Assembly (NCBI GenBank): GCA_963576725.1
Contig: OY755240.1
Span: forward strand, 59,148,633 to 59,212,632
DNA from: Azorinus chamasolen
Taxonomy: Eukaryota; Mollusca; Bivalvia; Cardiida; Solecurtidae
Reading direction: 5' to 3'
Length of the DNA: 64,000 nt
Within the stretch, counting starts at the first letter, position 1. Each line of letters opens with the position of its first letter. Both the position numbers and the translations under genes were made by a program. The notes beneath the pieces were generated by a model. The model ran no database searches and was not told the origin of the DNA. It saw only the letters and a program-made list of their open reading frames with translations. Shown piece after piece: positions 9,811 through 19,860 of this stretch.

Positions 9811-10126
9811 TACAGTTGAACTTCGATATCTCGAACATCAAGGGACCATACAAATTAGTTCGAGATAACAGAAAATTGAGTCATCCGATTTCTGATCTGG
9901 ACAATATCTCAGTTCACAGCTTAATGCTGTTCTAAAGTAATGCTGAAAGCTTCTATGAGAGCTTTCAGCATTACTTCAGAACTGCATTAAGCTGTCACAA
10001 CTGTTTCTAGATATGCGTAGTTATACATTTCATAGCAATTCTGTATTACAAGTTTTTGAAGGACTGAATCTTTAGTTATCCCGAAGTTCGAGTTATCCGA
10101 GTTCGAGATATCGAAGTTCAACTGTA
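9811..10126. mobile_element. TA-5 pogo-like MITE
   Basis: Terminal repeats TACAGTTGAACTTCGATATC and the complement, with inner TTCGAGATAACAG. A central hairpin (about 9912-9999) with CAGCTTAATGCTGTTCTAAA arms carries the tip AAGCTTCTATGAGAGCTT, resembling the TA-1/TA-4 core. TA target site. Assignment to Tc1/mariner/pogo is by termini only. Confidence 0.85.
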
Positions 10127-10139
10127 AATATTAAAGCAT

Positions 10140-10278
10140 ATGTTTGCTAAATGCAGAACGAAAGTAATGCAGAAGGATCCTTCTTTATTTCTTTTGGCCT
10201 GTATTAAGCTACCGCCTGTCCTCAAGCGCCAGCATAATGTCCTGTTTTGGGTGGTCACTTTAGAGGGTTTTTACTGCA
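10140..10278. mobile_element. right half of a TA-3/TA-4 MITE
   Basis: AACGAAAGTAATGCAGAAGG begins the broken hairpin; the right end reads GGTGGTCACTTTAGAGGG and TTTTTACTG. Confidence 0.6.
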
Positions 10279-10740
10279 TATTAGGGTTATAAGTTTCAAG
10301 ATCAAAGATGTCGAAATGAATTTACTATCACGTGATCTAAAAAAGCAATTGCTTGTGTTTTCAGTCAACCAAACAACGATGGCATGCACATAAGTGCAGT
10401 TTGAATATGCTTTTGAAACAGAACTGTAGCAAATATAGATTACAGAAATGTAGAAATATAGATTGTGATTTAATTGCAGCAGCTGCAAGAGCTCCTTTGA
10501 TCGAAGTGGTTTCTTAACGCTTGGCATTCTGGGTATAATGCCGTCTGATGAAAATATCGCCTGCTTTAGTTGTAAAACAATGTCATTATTTCAATTTGTA
10601 TTAAGATACAAATAGACTTGTTTGTAGGCAGTCGAATGTTATCTGGACCAAAACTGCAAATGTTACAAGATAACCCCGATATGGTGTACAGAGATTTAGG
10701 TGCAGTTTCAACCCTAACCATTTCCTTCTGTGAGAGTTAG
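10279..10740. other. unannotated intergenic sequence
   Basis: I see no exon, element terminus or tandem repeat here. Confidence 0.35.
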
Positions 10741-10746
10741 GTCTGC

Positions 10747-10995
10747 TTAACCCTTTCCCTGATGATTATTTATGTAGGAAATAATGACGTCATGAATATT
10801 AATAAGATTATTTTTCATAAAGGTATATGAACACTGGAAATTTTGATTCAGGCAGAAGCTGTAGAATCAGATCTATATTATACCATAAGCAAATAGAGCA
10901 GACCCTGATCAGACGGCTCCTATAGGAGCCGTCTGATCTGGGTCTACTCTGTTTACAGATGCATCAAAATGCGCTTACATAAGGGAAATGGTTAA
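10747..10995 (+). mobile_element. TTAA-2 MITE
   Basis: TTAACCCTTTCCCTGATG to GGGAAATGGTTAA. Hairpin GAGCAGACCCTGATCAGACG against CGTCTGATCTGGGTCTACTC, tip GCTCCTATAGGAGC. Its right TTAA is also the left TTAA of the next element. Confidence 0.9.
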
Positions 10996-11170
10996 CCCTC
11001 TTCGTGCTAGAGGCGGATTCCCCAGCCATTTATGACCTATGCAAACAGTGTGGATCTAGATCAGGCTCCATATAACATGGGCCTTATATGAGATCCAAAC
11101 TGTTTGTCATTTAGACTTCTGCAAACAAAACCTTAGGGATAAAAGTTTTGAAAATGCTGTAGACGACAAT
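10992..11170 (-). mobile_element. TTAA-7/8-like MITE, truncated
   Basis: TTAACCCTCTTCGTGC, then CAAACAGTGTGGATCTAGAT and the complement AGATCCAAACTGTTTG. It fades into GCAGACGACAA-type sequence seen in TTAA-8. Confidence 0.6.
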
Positions 11171-11457
11171 TGTGCAGCAGACGACAAATATACGTTAAAC
11201 TCCGATTTGTTGCAATGTAATTGTCCTTCTGATTCGTTCACGCTTTTGACCTTTGGCCGAGTTTCAGAACCTCCTCGTGATTATTGGGTGTCTGGTCTGG
11301 ATCTAAGCTATTTGCAAATGCAAGTCAGGCGGCACTTGGCAGTATAAAGGTTATACATACTTATTGAGTACAATATCATCGGCACAACATTGTCGTCTGT
11401 TTCACATTTTGAAGCAGTTGGGGTTTTTCGATTTCTTTTCAAAGACCTGATCAGGCC

Positions 11458-11690
11458 TTTCCCCCCATTGATGCCTTTTGACGCCCCTGTAAAGGTCCCT
11501 TTTTGAAACAATTGTGATTAGTACAGCATGTGCTCCATATAAGCAAATTCTCTATCTATCACAGTTGTTTCAAAACTACACCTTTTTTCCTTTACAAAAA
11601 ATCCTTTATCTAGTAAATACGCCTTTTCGATAGATTTCTTGTAAGATGTTGGTTCTAAAACTAGCCTATGGGGGGACGGGTTCATAATCA
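11458..11690 (-). mobile_element. TTAA-3 MITE, diverged
   Basis: The ATTGTGATTAGTACAGCATG arm and complement, then CGCCTTTTCGATAGATTTCT and AACTAGCCTATGGGG. The ends are lost. Confidence 0.65.
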
Positions 11691-11936
11691 GGATTCTGGT
11701 GAAACTCTTTTTACCTGGTCCCATGCTGTTGTCAGAGATAATCACGTATTCCCTTATAGCATGTTGACGGTTAAGTGGAAGTTCGTTTGAGAAATGCAAG
11801 GACACTTATTGGTAATCGAAATTGTTTCATTCAAGTGAACTGTTTGTCGAGATTGGGGTCCATAATGAAACTGCTTTACACGCAACGTCACGCTCACAGG
11901 AGAACGTGTCAAAATAAGTGTGTGATGTATATATAC

Positions 11937-12134
11937 GGTATAATCTCTCCTAAGCGGTCATTCATTTATTAAGCATGGGAGTTTTAAACAGCAGGTTGTT
12001 GCTTAATGCAAGTTAAAAGAAATGCAGAAAGCTCCTGCAGGAGCTTTCTGCATTTCTTTTAACTTGCATTAATCTACTACCTGCATTATAAATAGACATC
12101 TTTTTGATGACCGCTTAAGACAGGTTCTACTGTA
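11937..12134. mobile_element. TA-4 MITE
   Basis: The left end CTCCTAAGCGGTCATTC pairs with the right end GACCGCTTAAGACAGGTTCT and ACTGTA. The hairpin with TTGCTTAATGCAAGTTAAAA arms has the tip AGCTCCTGCAGGAGCT and is almost perfect. Confidence 0.85.
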
Positions 12135-12163
12135 TGTATGTAGAGACTTATGTCGGATCCTGG

Positions 12164-12413
12164 AAAATAGAGATACGGATACAGGTGCCTACTAAAATAC
12201 TAAAATCGCCGTTTCTCCATCAAACCCTATACTCTAACCACTCTTTAGAATCGTCTCTTCGAGACGATTCTAAAGAGTGGTCAGAGTATAGGGTTTGGTG
12301 GAGAAATAAAGGAGCAAAAGAGACGACTCTAAAGAGTGGCCACATAGGGTTTGGTGGAGAAATAAAGGAGATATTCTTGAAAATGTTTACATTTAGGCAT
12401 CTTATTTAGATCC
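12164..12413. mobile_element. K MITE with duplicated right arm
   Basis: Contains GATACGGATACAGGTG, then the palindrome ACCACTCTTTAGAATCGTCT with its complement and GGTTTGGTGGAGAAATAAAG. The right arm occurs twice in tandem (about 12259-12318 and 12319-12370). The right flank has TTGAAAATGTTTACATTTAG. Confidence 0.8.
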
Positions 12414-12760
12414 CTGCAACAAAATATCCATAAACTACATTTATCAAAAAATCTACCACATTTACTCACAATATGGTAAATATGATGGAGTTTTAACTCC
12501 TATATTTAACAATCATCAGCATACATGTATATGATGTTGTAATATCCAACAGGTAACAGTGTCCAGTGTAGACCCTGATCTGACACTACACCTTTGATAA
12601 GAAATAGTAGTTGAACCATTAGCTCTATCGCGACGACATATGGCACATCTGCAAACAGACTAGACCCAGCTCATATGGCTCCTGATTGCTTATGATACAA
12701 ACAAAGTCTACGGTTACACTCTCTTCTAGAGTTACAATACATTTACCAGTTAATATTTAG
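12414..12760. other. scrambled hairpin-arm fragments
   Basis: No gene is seen. There are isolated pieces of TTAA-type arms, such as GTAGACCCTGATCTGACAC near 12568 and CTGCAAACAGACTAGACCC near 12650, without paired partners. Confidence 0.4.
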
Positions 12761-12761
12761 C

Positions 12762-12957
12762 ATACAGCGGGCGGATGAGTAATTACCTTCGCAAACAGTT
12801 TGGATCCAGATGAGACGCCGAGTAACTCGGCGTCTCATCAGGATCCAAACTATTTGATACTCTGACTGTGCTGTTGAAAAGAATACAAGATAAATGAACA
12901 GTAACAATCGATGACAGTTTCTTCAAACAAATTTTGCTCAGCAGGCTAAAGGTTAAT
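12762..12957 (-). mobile_element. TTAA-7 MITE
   Basis: Left flank GCGGGCGGATGAGT, hairpin GCAAACAGTTTGGATCCAGA and the complement with AGGATCC, tip CGCCGAGTAACTCGGCG. It ends GCTCAGCAGGCTAAAGGTTAA. Confidence 0.85.
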
Positions 12958-13289
12958 ATGCATGGGTTGCGTCAGTAAGACTTTTTGAGAATGATGTGGC
13001 TGCGTACTTGCATACAGAGTAACGTCCCCTGCTATTCATACAGTCCTTATTTCTGGTATGATTATTCATGGGGTAAAGGGTTAATTACATTTATTTTTAT
13101 TCAGTTTGTCATGTAAAATGAGACCACAACAACGCAATGATTAGCATGTGAACCTTATCAATAACAGAATATGTATCGCCAGAGAAAACTGAAATGTGAT
13201 ATTTAGTCTAAACATGTGTCACTTACTTAGGCATTGTCGTTTGCTGTAAATTAAAAAAAACAAACACCACTTAATTTCAATGTCTTTAA

Positions 13290-13700
13290 CTCTTTCGCTG
13301 CCAATGTCACATCGATGATTGTCTATCCCTTTCCCTTATGTAAGCGCATTTTGACGCATCTGCAAACAGAGTAGATCCAGATCAGACGGCTCCTATAGGA
13401 GCCGTCTGATCAGGGTCTGCTCTGGTTGCTTATGGTGTAATAACGATCTGATTCTACAGCTTCTGCCTGAGCCAAAATGTCCTGTAATCATATGCCATTA
13501 TAAAAAATAATCTTGTTAATATTCATGACGTCATTATTTCCTACATGAATATTCATCAGGGAAAGGGCTACGCAAATAGATTTTATCCAGATGAGACGCC
13601 GCGGTACTCGGCGTCTCATCAGTATCCAAACTATTTGTTTTTGTGACTATGAAGAAACATATAGAATGAAAATTGTAGCAGACGAAAACGTTTGCAGAAG
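13290..13700 (-). mobile_element. TTAA-8 type MITE carrying a TTAA-2 insertion
   Basis: The left part TAACTCTTTCGCTGCCAATG with GATGATTGTCTA and the right part CGCAAATAGATTTTATCCAG with tip CGCCGCGGTACTCGGCG belong to one element. The intact copy at 45642 reads ATTACCTATGCAAACAG across this junction. They are separated by the element at 13321-13572. Confidence 0.8.
13321..13572 (-). mobile_element. TTAA-2 MITE nested in another MITE
   Basis: CTATCCCTTTCCC on the left and GGGAAAGGGCTAC on the right suggest a duplicated CTA-type target derived from TTAA. Hairpin AGTAGATCCAGATCAGACGG against CCGTCTGATCAGGGTCTGCT, tip GCTCCTATAGGAGC. Confidence 0.9.
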
Positions 13701-13752
13701 GCACAATAAATTACCACAATAAATTCTATCATAAAACTTAAGGCTTTATGAT

Positions 13753-13880
13753 AGTACAGTTGAACCTTTACTTCGAGTTATCTCGACTGAACTTTACTTC
13801 GAGTTATCTCGACTGAACTTTTACTTTGAGTTATCTCGACGTTCGAGTTATCTGTGTTCGAGATATCAAAGTTCAACTGT
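13753..13880. mobile_element. TA-5 pogo-like remnant with triplicated terminus
   Basis: Starts TAGTACAGTTGAAC and ends CAAAGTTCAACTGTA. The 26-27 base unit TGAACTTTACTTCGAGTTAT plus CTCGAC occurs three times, at 13761, 13788 and 13814. Confidence 0.75.
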
Positions 13881-14085
13881 ACGGTGAAACCTCTCTAAAC
13901 CGGAATTCTAGTAGATAAGAATTTAGATACAGTTAGGCAGGTGACTGCTTAATGCAGGGTGAAAGTCATGCAGAAAGCTCCTCTAGGAGCTTTCTGCATG
14001 ACTTTCACCCTACATTAAGCTGTCACCTGTTGCCAAGATTGATATTTATACTAAATTTAACGTCCGGTTTAGAGAGGTTTTACTG
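13879..14085. mobile_element. TA-1 MITE
   Basis: TACGGTGAAACCTCTCTAAA to GAGAGGTTTTACTGTA. The hairpin GCTTAATGCAGGGTGAAAGT and its complement has the tip AGCTCCTCTAGGAGCT. It abuts the TA-5 remnant. Confidence 0.9.
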
Positions 14086-14395
14086 TATTCATATACATGG
14101 TTGGCTGTTTAATGTTTGTCTCGGTCGTAATTTCGAATGCGCGAATATTTGACGTGAAACTAAGTTGAACATAGGCATGAGCTAGTTTCATGCATTCGTC
14201 ATCAATTAGTTAGTGAAATATTGACATAAATAGACAGAACGGACACCAGGACCTAGTTTCACGAACACTTAGCTTCGCATATAATTTAAGATTAAACAAG
14301 ACCCTAACTTTTCATAAATTAATGTTTATTTCGAAATAAAAAGGTAAGATGTTTGCTCAATTATCATTTTGAGAAGTCATGTTGTATTTGATATA

Positions 14396-14872
14396 TTATT
14401 ACCAGTCAGAGTAAATCCTTGGAATTTGATTGGTCAGTTTGCCAAAAACTGCCGGGGTGTACAGTACCGTATTCAGCGGCTTTCACGGAGAATACAGAAT
14501 TATTCAAATTTGACGCGTGACGTCGTTCGTTTTGTTTTCATTTTTAGCGTCGATTCAAAATTTCATATCGTCCTTACTCCAATAATTCTGGATGGATTAC
14601 GACCAAATAATCGATATTAAACGTAAAAAACTGTACCTCATACGTTCCTCAATTTAACACTCTCAACTTATCAGTACAACGTGTTACCTTTAATTTTTAC
14701 AAGTGAAGTTTCAATTCCTCTTTCGAATTTGCTCTGAGACGACGTCATATTTGCCCTGTGATGACGTCATGATTTCTTTGTCATGTCGTCATACAATTAG
14801 AGATCTAATGTTAGCAAAATAAGAGTTCTTCGTTTCTTAATTTGGTAAATCGGATCTCTGACTGGTAATAAA
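14396..14872 (+). mobile_element. L element, first copy of a direct pair
   Basis: About 477 bases with short inverted ends (TTATTACCAGTCAGAG and CTCTGACTGGTAATAA). The interior includes GAATTTGATTGGTCAG and CCGTATTCAGCGGC. No protein is recognised, although a short open frame exists. Confidence 0.8.
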
Positions 14873-14875
14873 TTC

Positions 14876-15013
14876 GTTACACGGTAATTTGGCAGGGTGT
14901 ACGGGCTGGTATGACCGGGTTAGACCACGTATTTCCTTCGGCTAACGCCTCAGGAAATACGGGATCTAATCCGGTCATACCAGCCCGTACACCCTGCCAA
15001 ATAACCGTGTAAC
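14876..15013. repeat. 138-bp palindrome between the L copies
   Basis: GTTACACGGTAATTTGGCAG is mirrored by its complement at the right end. The stem includes GGGCTGGTATGACCGG and the loop region CTTCGGCTAACGCCTCAGG. It sits exactly between the two L copies. Confidence 0.85.
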
Positions 15014-15017
15014 TAAT

Positions 15018-15490
15018 ATTATTACCAGTCAGAGTAAATCCTTGGAATTTGATTGGTCAGCTTGTCCAAAACTGCCGGGGTGTACAGTACCGTATTCAGC
15101 GGCTTCCACGGAGAATACAGAATTATTCAAATTTGACGCGTGACGTCATTCGTTTTGTTTTTATTTTTAGCGTCGATTCGAAATTTCATATCGTCCTTAC
15201 TCCAATAATTCTGGATGGATTACGACCAAATAATCGATAATAAACGTAAAAAACTGTACCTCATAAGTTCCTCAATTATCAACTTACCAGTGCAACGTGT
15301 TACCGTTGATGTTTACAAGTGAAGTTTCAATTCCTCTTTCGAAATTGCTCTGAGACGACGTCATATTTGCTCTGTGATGACGTCATGTTTTCTTTGTCAT
15401 GTCGTCATACAATTAGAGATCTAATGTCAGCAAAATAAGAGTTGTTGGTTTCTTAATAATTAGGTAAATCGGATCTCTGACTGGTAATAA
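15018..15490 (+). mobile_element. L element, second copy
   Basis: Nearly identical to 14396-14872 in the same orientation, with the same inverted ends. Small differences include a short deletion near 15275 and scattered substitutions. Confidence 0.8.
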
Positions 15491-15755
15491 ACTAATAATA
15501 GCTGAAAGTGATCTAAAACGAAAACTTATTTAAGAAACTGTAATTGACTTAAGAATTTATCAAAATTCATTTTGGGCTATTTTAGACGTTCCATGCAAAA
15601 ATAAGTACATGTATGTCAACATAACAAACTGTATCTAAAGAATCTGTTTCTGTTATCATTTCTAGATGCAAGTTTGATACCAATAATAAGATATTTTGTC
15701 GATGTTGTAATTTTATCTAAATGTCTGCAGTAAGTAATAGCTATTTTTGTGTCTT

Positions 15756-15998
15756 TTAACCCTTTCCTTGTTCTACGTGTATTCCAAAGTTCAGTACCTA
15801 CTGCATATGCATGGAAATATAGTTACAACTAAATATGGAAGGTAGAACATTGTAGTCATTTTAGAAAGTAAAGAAACAGGTCTTTCAAATTTCATCAGCA
15901 AAATAGAGTAGACCCTGATCAGCTAGAGGAGCCGTCTGATCCGGGTCTACTCTGTTTGCAAATGCGTGAAAACACGTTTATATGAGGAAAAGGGTTAA
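15756..15998 (+). mobile_element. TTAA-1 MITE, tip reduced
   Basis: TTAACCCTTTCCTTG to GAGGAAAAGGGTTAA. Arms GTAGACCCTGATCAG and CTGATCCGGGTCTACTC, with the left half of the tip deleted (AGCTAGAGGAGCC). Confidence 0.9.
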
Positions 15999-16095
15999 AG
16001 ACAGTCATCGGGGTTTGAAGTTGCAAATTCAATATACACAACATGTATTATATTCACTGAACGCATAAGTATGATGAAACTTTATTATTACCACT

Positions 16096-16280
16096 TTAAC
16101 CTTTAGCCTGCTGAGCAAATTATTTTTACAGAATTTTTGGACCTACTAAAATTTCAAAATTCAAGCCATAATGAATTTATCTACCAAAATGCAGTCAGGG
16201 TGTCAAACAGTTTGGATCCTGAAGAGATGCCGAGTTATGCGGCGTCTCATCTGGGCCCAAACTGTTTGCAAAGTGAAACG
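16096..16280 (+). mobile_element. TTAA-7 MITE, left part
   Basis: TTAACCTTTAGCCTGCTGAG, then hairpin AACAGTTTGGATCCTGAAGA with the complement TCATCTGGGCCCAAACTGTT. The right end is replaced by the tandem repeat that follows. Confidence 0.8.
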
Positions 16281-16965
16281 AATGGTTACTATTGAAACAG
16301 TTAAAATGTTACTTAGAGTTAATTTTTTGGTCATCAAATTAGGTATTTTGTTTTCTGGGGAGTTTGTCATTATGTTAAACTTCATTTGAAGTTGTTTTCT
16401 GATATTTGTAGGATAAAAAAGTGAATAGTTTACATTATTTACGTTGTTCTCATTAATATGCATGAGTATGCAAATAATGCAATTTCAAGGAATAGTACAA
16501 AAAAGGCACAATGTCTTATCTTCAATTTGGTACCAGTTTTATAGGTTTTGGACCAAAACTGGCTGTGCTATGGACAAGTTTGTAGGTATGGGTCATCATT
16601 ACGAAAATTAAGCGTTGCCATGGAACCGATTAAAACGGTACTTAAAGTTAATGTTTTGGTCTTTAGATTGGATATTTTGTTCCTGAGGATTTTGTCATCA
16701 TGTTAAACTGTATTTAAGTTGTTTTCTGATATTTGTAGGATAAAAGAAGTGAAAGGTTTACGTTATTTTTATACGTTTTTACTATTTTAATGTTCTCGCT
16801 AATTAAATTTAAAAACACAAGCTGGAAATAAAAGCACAATGTTTTATCTTCAATTTGGTACCAGTTTTATAGGTTTAGGACAAAAACCGGCTGTGATATG
16901 GGCGAATTTGCTGGTATGGGTGATCATTACGAAAACTGGGGGCTTGCCATGGAAAAGGTTAAAAT
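16281..16965 (+). repeat. about 330-bp tandem repeat, two units plus a partial
   Basis: The unit starts at TTACTATTGAAACAGTTAAA (about 16284), recurs as TTGCCATGGAACCGATTAAA (16612) and starts again as TTGCCATGGAAAAGG (16942). Each contains TTCTGATATTTGTAGGATAA and CTTCAATTTGGTACCAGTTT. Confidence 0.85.
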
Positions 16966-17059
16966 ACACATAGCCTAAACAATTTCAACTTGAGTACTTT
17001 CGCGATTCTGATTCAGTAGACTTTTCTGAGCATTCTGGTACCCGTGATAAAAAAAAGGT

Positions 17060-17061
17060 CT

Positions 17062-17093
<32 letters not shown>

Positions 17094-17099
17094 GGGGGT
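17060..17099 (+). repeat. (GT)n followed by poly-G
   Basis: A short GTGTGTGTGTGTG run passes into more than 20 G residues. Confidence 0.97.
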
Positions 17100-17171
17100 T
17101 GCTCGGTAGACCCCACTGGCTCCCTGAGTAATGTATATCAGTTACAAGAAGATTATATCATTGTTTTGTTT

Positions 17172-17421
17172 TTAACCCTTCTCTTGCTGAATTTTAAAAT
17201 ACATTTCTCCTTCTTTACCCATGCCCTGTTGTATAATTACATATATCTTAACTGTGTACAAGTATTTCGCTGTGCAATCACTGCCGTGGATTGCATTTGT
17301 TGCACAATCAACTTGTAAATAGTGCAGACCCTGATGAGACAGCTCCTGCAGGAGCTGTCTCATCTGGGTCTTCACTATTTACAGGTAGGTATATTGACGT
17401 GAATAGCAAGAGAAGAGTTAA
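17172..17421 (+). mobile_element. TTAA-4 MITE
   Basis: TTAACCCTTCTCTTGCTGAA to AGAGAAGAGTTAA. Hairpin GTGCAGACCCTGATGAGACA against TGTCTCATCTGGGTCTTCAC, tip AGCTCCTGCAGGAGCT. Other copies lie at 25668, 35357, 40338 and 55722. Confidence 0.92.
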
Positions 17422-17532
17422 CACTTTCTCCGCCATAAGCTCTTGAACTTTGGTTCCAGATGAAATGTCGATCACCTTGACGTCTCACAAGCATCCAAAC
17501 TCTTGAACAATCTGAATACAGTAGAACCTGTC

Positions 17533-17763
17533 TTAACCAATTACCTCATAGGCTATTTTTAGATCCAACCACTTTGAACAAATCTACCGAAAAGGAGTAT
17601 TAACTAGAGAAAAGGAAAATTTTAGAATTTTGTAGTTTGAAACCATTGTGATAAATAGAGAGCGTTTGCTCCTTTAGGAGCAAATGCTCTATTTGTCACA
17701 ATGGTTTCAACAGGTAACTTCTGCAGAGTCGTCAAAAGTCGTCAATGTGAGGGAATGGGATAA
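17533..17763 (+). mobile_element. TTAA-3 MITE in left end of TA-4
   Basis: Bounded by TTAACCAATTACC and GGGAATGGGATAA (right TTAA mutated to ATAA). The hairpin with AATAGAGAGCGTTTGCTCC and complement has the tip GCTCCTTTAGGAGC. Confidence 0.9.
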
Positions 17764-17930
17764 GCGGCCATGAAAAGGATGTCTAATTATTGGTCTGTAA
17801 GACAGGTGGTAGCTTAATGCAGGTCAAAAGTAATACAAAAAGCTCATATGAGAGCTTCATGTCTTATTTTGCCCTGCATTAAGCATTCATCTGCTTTTAT
17901 CGTACCTATATTCAATAAATGAATGTCCGC

Positions 17931-18157
17931 TTAACCCTTTCCTACATGGGCTATTTTTAGATCTAACCTCTTTGAATGAATCTACCCAAAAGGAGTATTT
18001 ACTAGAGAAAAGTAAAATTTTAGAATTTTGTAGTTTTTAAACCATTGTGATAAATAGAGCATTTGCTCCTATAGGAGCAAATGCTCTATTTATCACAATG
18101 GGTTCAAGAAGTGGTTACCACAAAGGCGTAGAAAGGCGTATTTGAGGAAAGGGTTAA
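17931..18157 (+). mobile_element. TTAA-3 MITE in right end of TA-4
   Basis: TTAACCCTTTCCTACATGGG to GAGGAAAGGGTTAA with intact TTAA at both borders. Hairpin tip TTGCTCCTATAGGAGCAA. Confidence 0.92.
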
Positions 18158-18719
18158 GACAAGTTCTACTACATGTTTGAAATCTTTCGAGCAAAACTCC
18201 GCTATAAAAAAAATGAGCAGACGACAATCGTAGCAGACAAAATTTATTTGGCGGTGAAAGTATTAAGTTGAAGCATGATCCGAGCCCTACAATTAATTTC
18301 TCATTAGCCATTAACGCGTTTAGAACACTGTCGTCTGCAAATACTGACGTCTTCTTCATCTGTATATTGCAAGACAGTTTAATTTTTTTCTATTAAAGCC
18401 ATAAAACTGGAATGATTTTGTTTAACAGTTGTACCATAACAATACACTCACTTGCTTAGTGGCTGATTTGGGCCCAAACTATTGTAAATATTATATATGT
18501 TGTATTTCTAAGGTTAAACAGTAAGTGATACTTGTAAACAACAAATTAACAAGTGCTTCTACATGTACCATGTCATGTGCCGTGTCAATCTGTCGAAGAC
18601 GGTCACACAAAAGACAAATATGGAAGCGGTGCCAAAAGTTTGCAAACAATTCAAGTACATTAAATAATGTTGACTGTCGTATTTATAAACCCTTCTATCG
18701 GCTATTCGCAACCTCATAA

Positions 18720-18850
18720 ACAGCTTGGATCCAAATGGGACGCTGAGTAATTCGGTGTCTCATCAGGATCCAAGCTGTTTGGCAATCGGTCAATAATTTC
18801 TCAGAAGCTTCATCGTATTGGAAGCAGTCAAACTTGCACGCGTTTGGACA
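18720..18850 (-). mobile_element. hairpin element related to TTAA-7
   Basis: AACAGCTTGGATCCAAATGG with the complement ATCAGGATCCAAGCTGTT, then a distinct flank GGTCAATAATTTCTCAGAAG. The flank is shared with 27775-27900 and, reversed, 38890-39040. Confidence 0.7.
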
Positions 18851-18879
18851 GATGGTACTTTATCACAGCGGGGTCATGA

Positions 18880-19113
18880 TTAACCCTTACTTCATGAATA
18901 TGCATGTAAGAAATAATAATATCATGAATATTAATTAGATTCATTGTTATAATAATACATGGACACAGGAATATTTGGCTATAGCAGAAAGTATATAATC
19001 ATTTCAGTATTGTATCATTAGCTAATAGAGCAGATTCTGATCAGAGGCTCTGATCTTGATCTACTCTGTTTGCAAAGGCGTAGTGAGGCGTATTTATGGG
19101 GGAAAAGGATTAG
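18880..19113 (+). mobile_element. TTAA-2 MITE, tip deleted
   Basis: TTAACCCTTACTTCATGAAT to GGGGGAAAAGGATTAG. Arms GAGCAGATTCTGATCAGAGG and CTCTGATCTTGATCTACTC. Confidence 0.85.
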
Positions 19114-19189
19114 ATGGGTTTTGTAATGTATATGCTATCTGTGCACTCTATATACTATGCTAGTACCTTACTTTTGAATGTTACAATAT

Positions 19190-19860
19190 AATACAATAAT
19201 AATAATAATAATAATAATACAACTTACAATGTATTAAACTATGTATTTGACTATGTACTTTTGTAATTTTATGTAATTTTATGTATTTGTTTGTGTACTC
19301 GTACTTGTATTTGTCTATGTACTTACTATGAATTTAACTATGTACTCGTACTTCATATGTATTTGACCACGCACTTACTATGTATTTGGCTACATGCATA
19401 CTATGTACTTGTAGTTATCCTTATACTTACTATGAATTTAACTATGTACTCGTACTTTATATGTATATGACTACGCATTTACTATGTATTTAGCTACACT
19501 CTTACTATGAATTTGACTATATACTTACTATGTATTTGACTATCTAATTACTATGTATTTGACTCTATACTTACTATGTACATGTATTTGACTACGCACT
19601 TACTATTTATTTGGCTATGCACTTACTATGTATTTGACTATTTGCTTAATATGTATTTTTTACGTACTTACTATGTATTTGACTATTTGCTTAATATGTA
19701 TTTTTTTACGCTCTTACTATGTATTTGACTTCGCTGTTACCACGCTTCGGACTATGCACTACTACATGTGTATGTATTTGACTTTGTACTTAGTATGCAT
19801 TTGACTATGTACTTGTTATGTGTTTGACTATATAAGTACATGTAATATAAACAGGACCAT
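19190..19860 (+). repeat. (AAT)n and a degenerate minisatellite
   Basis: A short AATAATAAT run near 19193-19218 is followed by about 600 bases built from the irregular 18-22 base unit ACTTACTATGTATTTGACTA. Confidence 0.9.

Larger units (their letters stand above)
17517..18173. mobile_element. TA-4 MITE with TTAA-3 insertions in both ends
   Basis: The host element starts TACAGTAGAACCTGTCTTAA and ends TTAAGACAAGTTCTACT. Its hairpin is at about 17800-17895. Each terminal repeat has the motif CTTAAG, and each TTAA is occupied by a TTAA-3 element (17533-17763 and 17931-18157). Confidence 0.9.
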
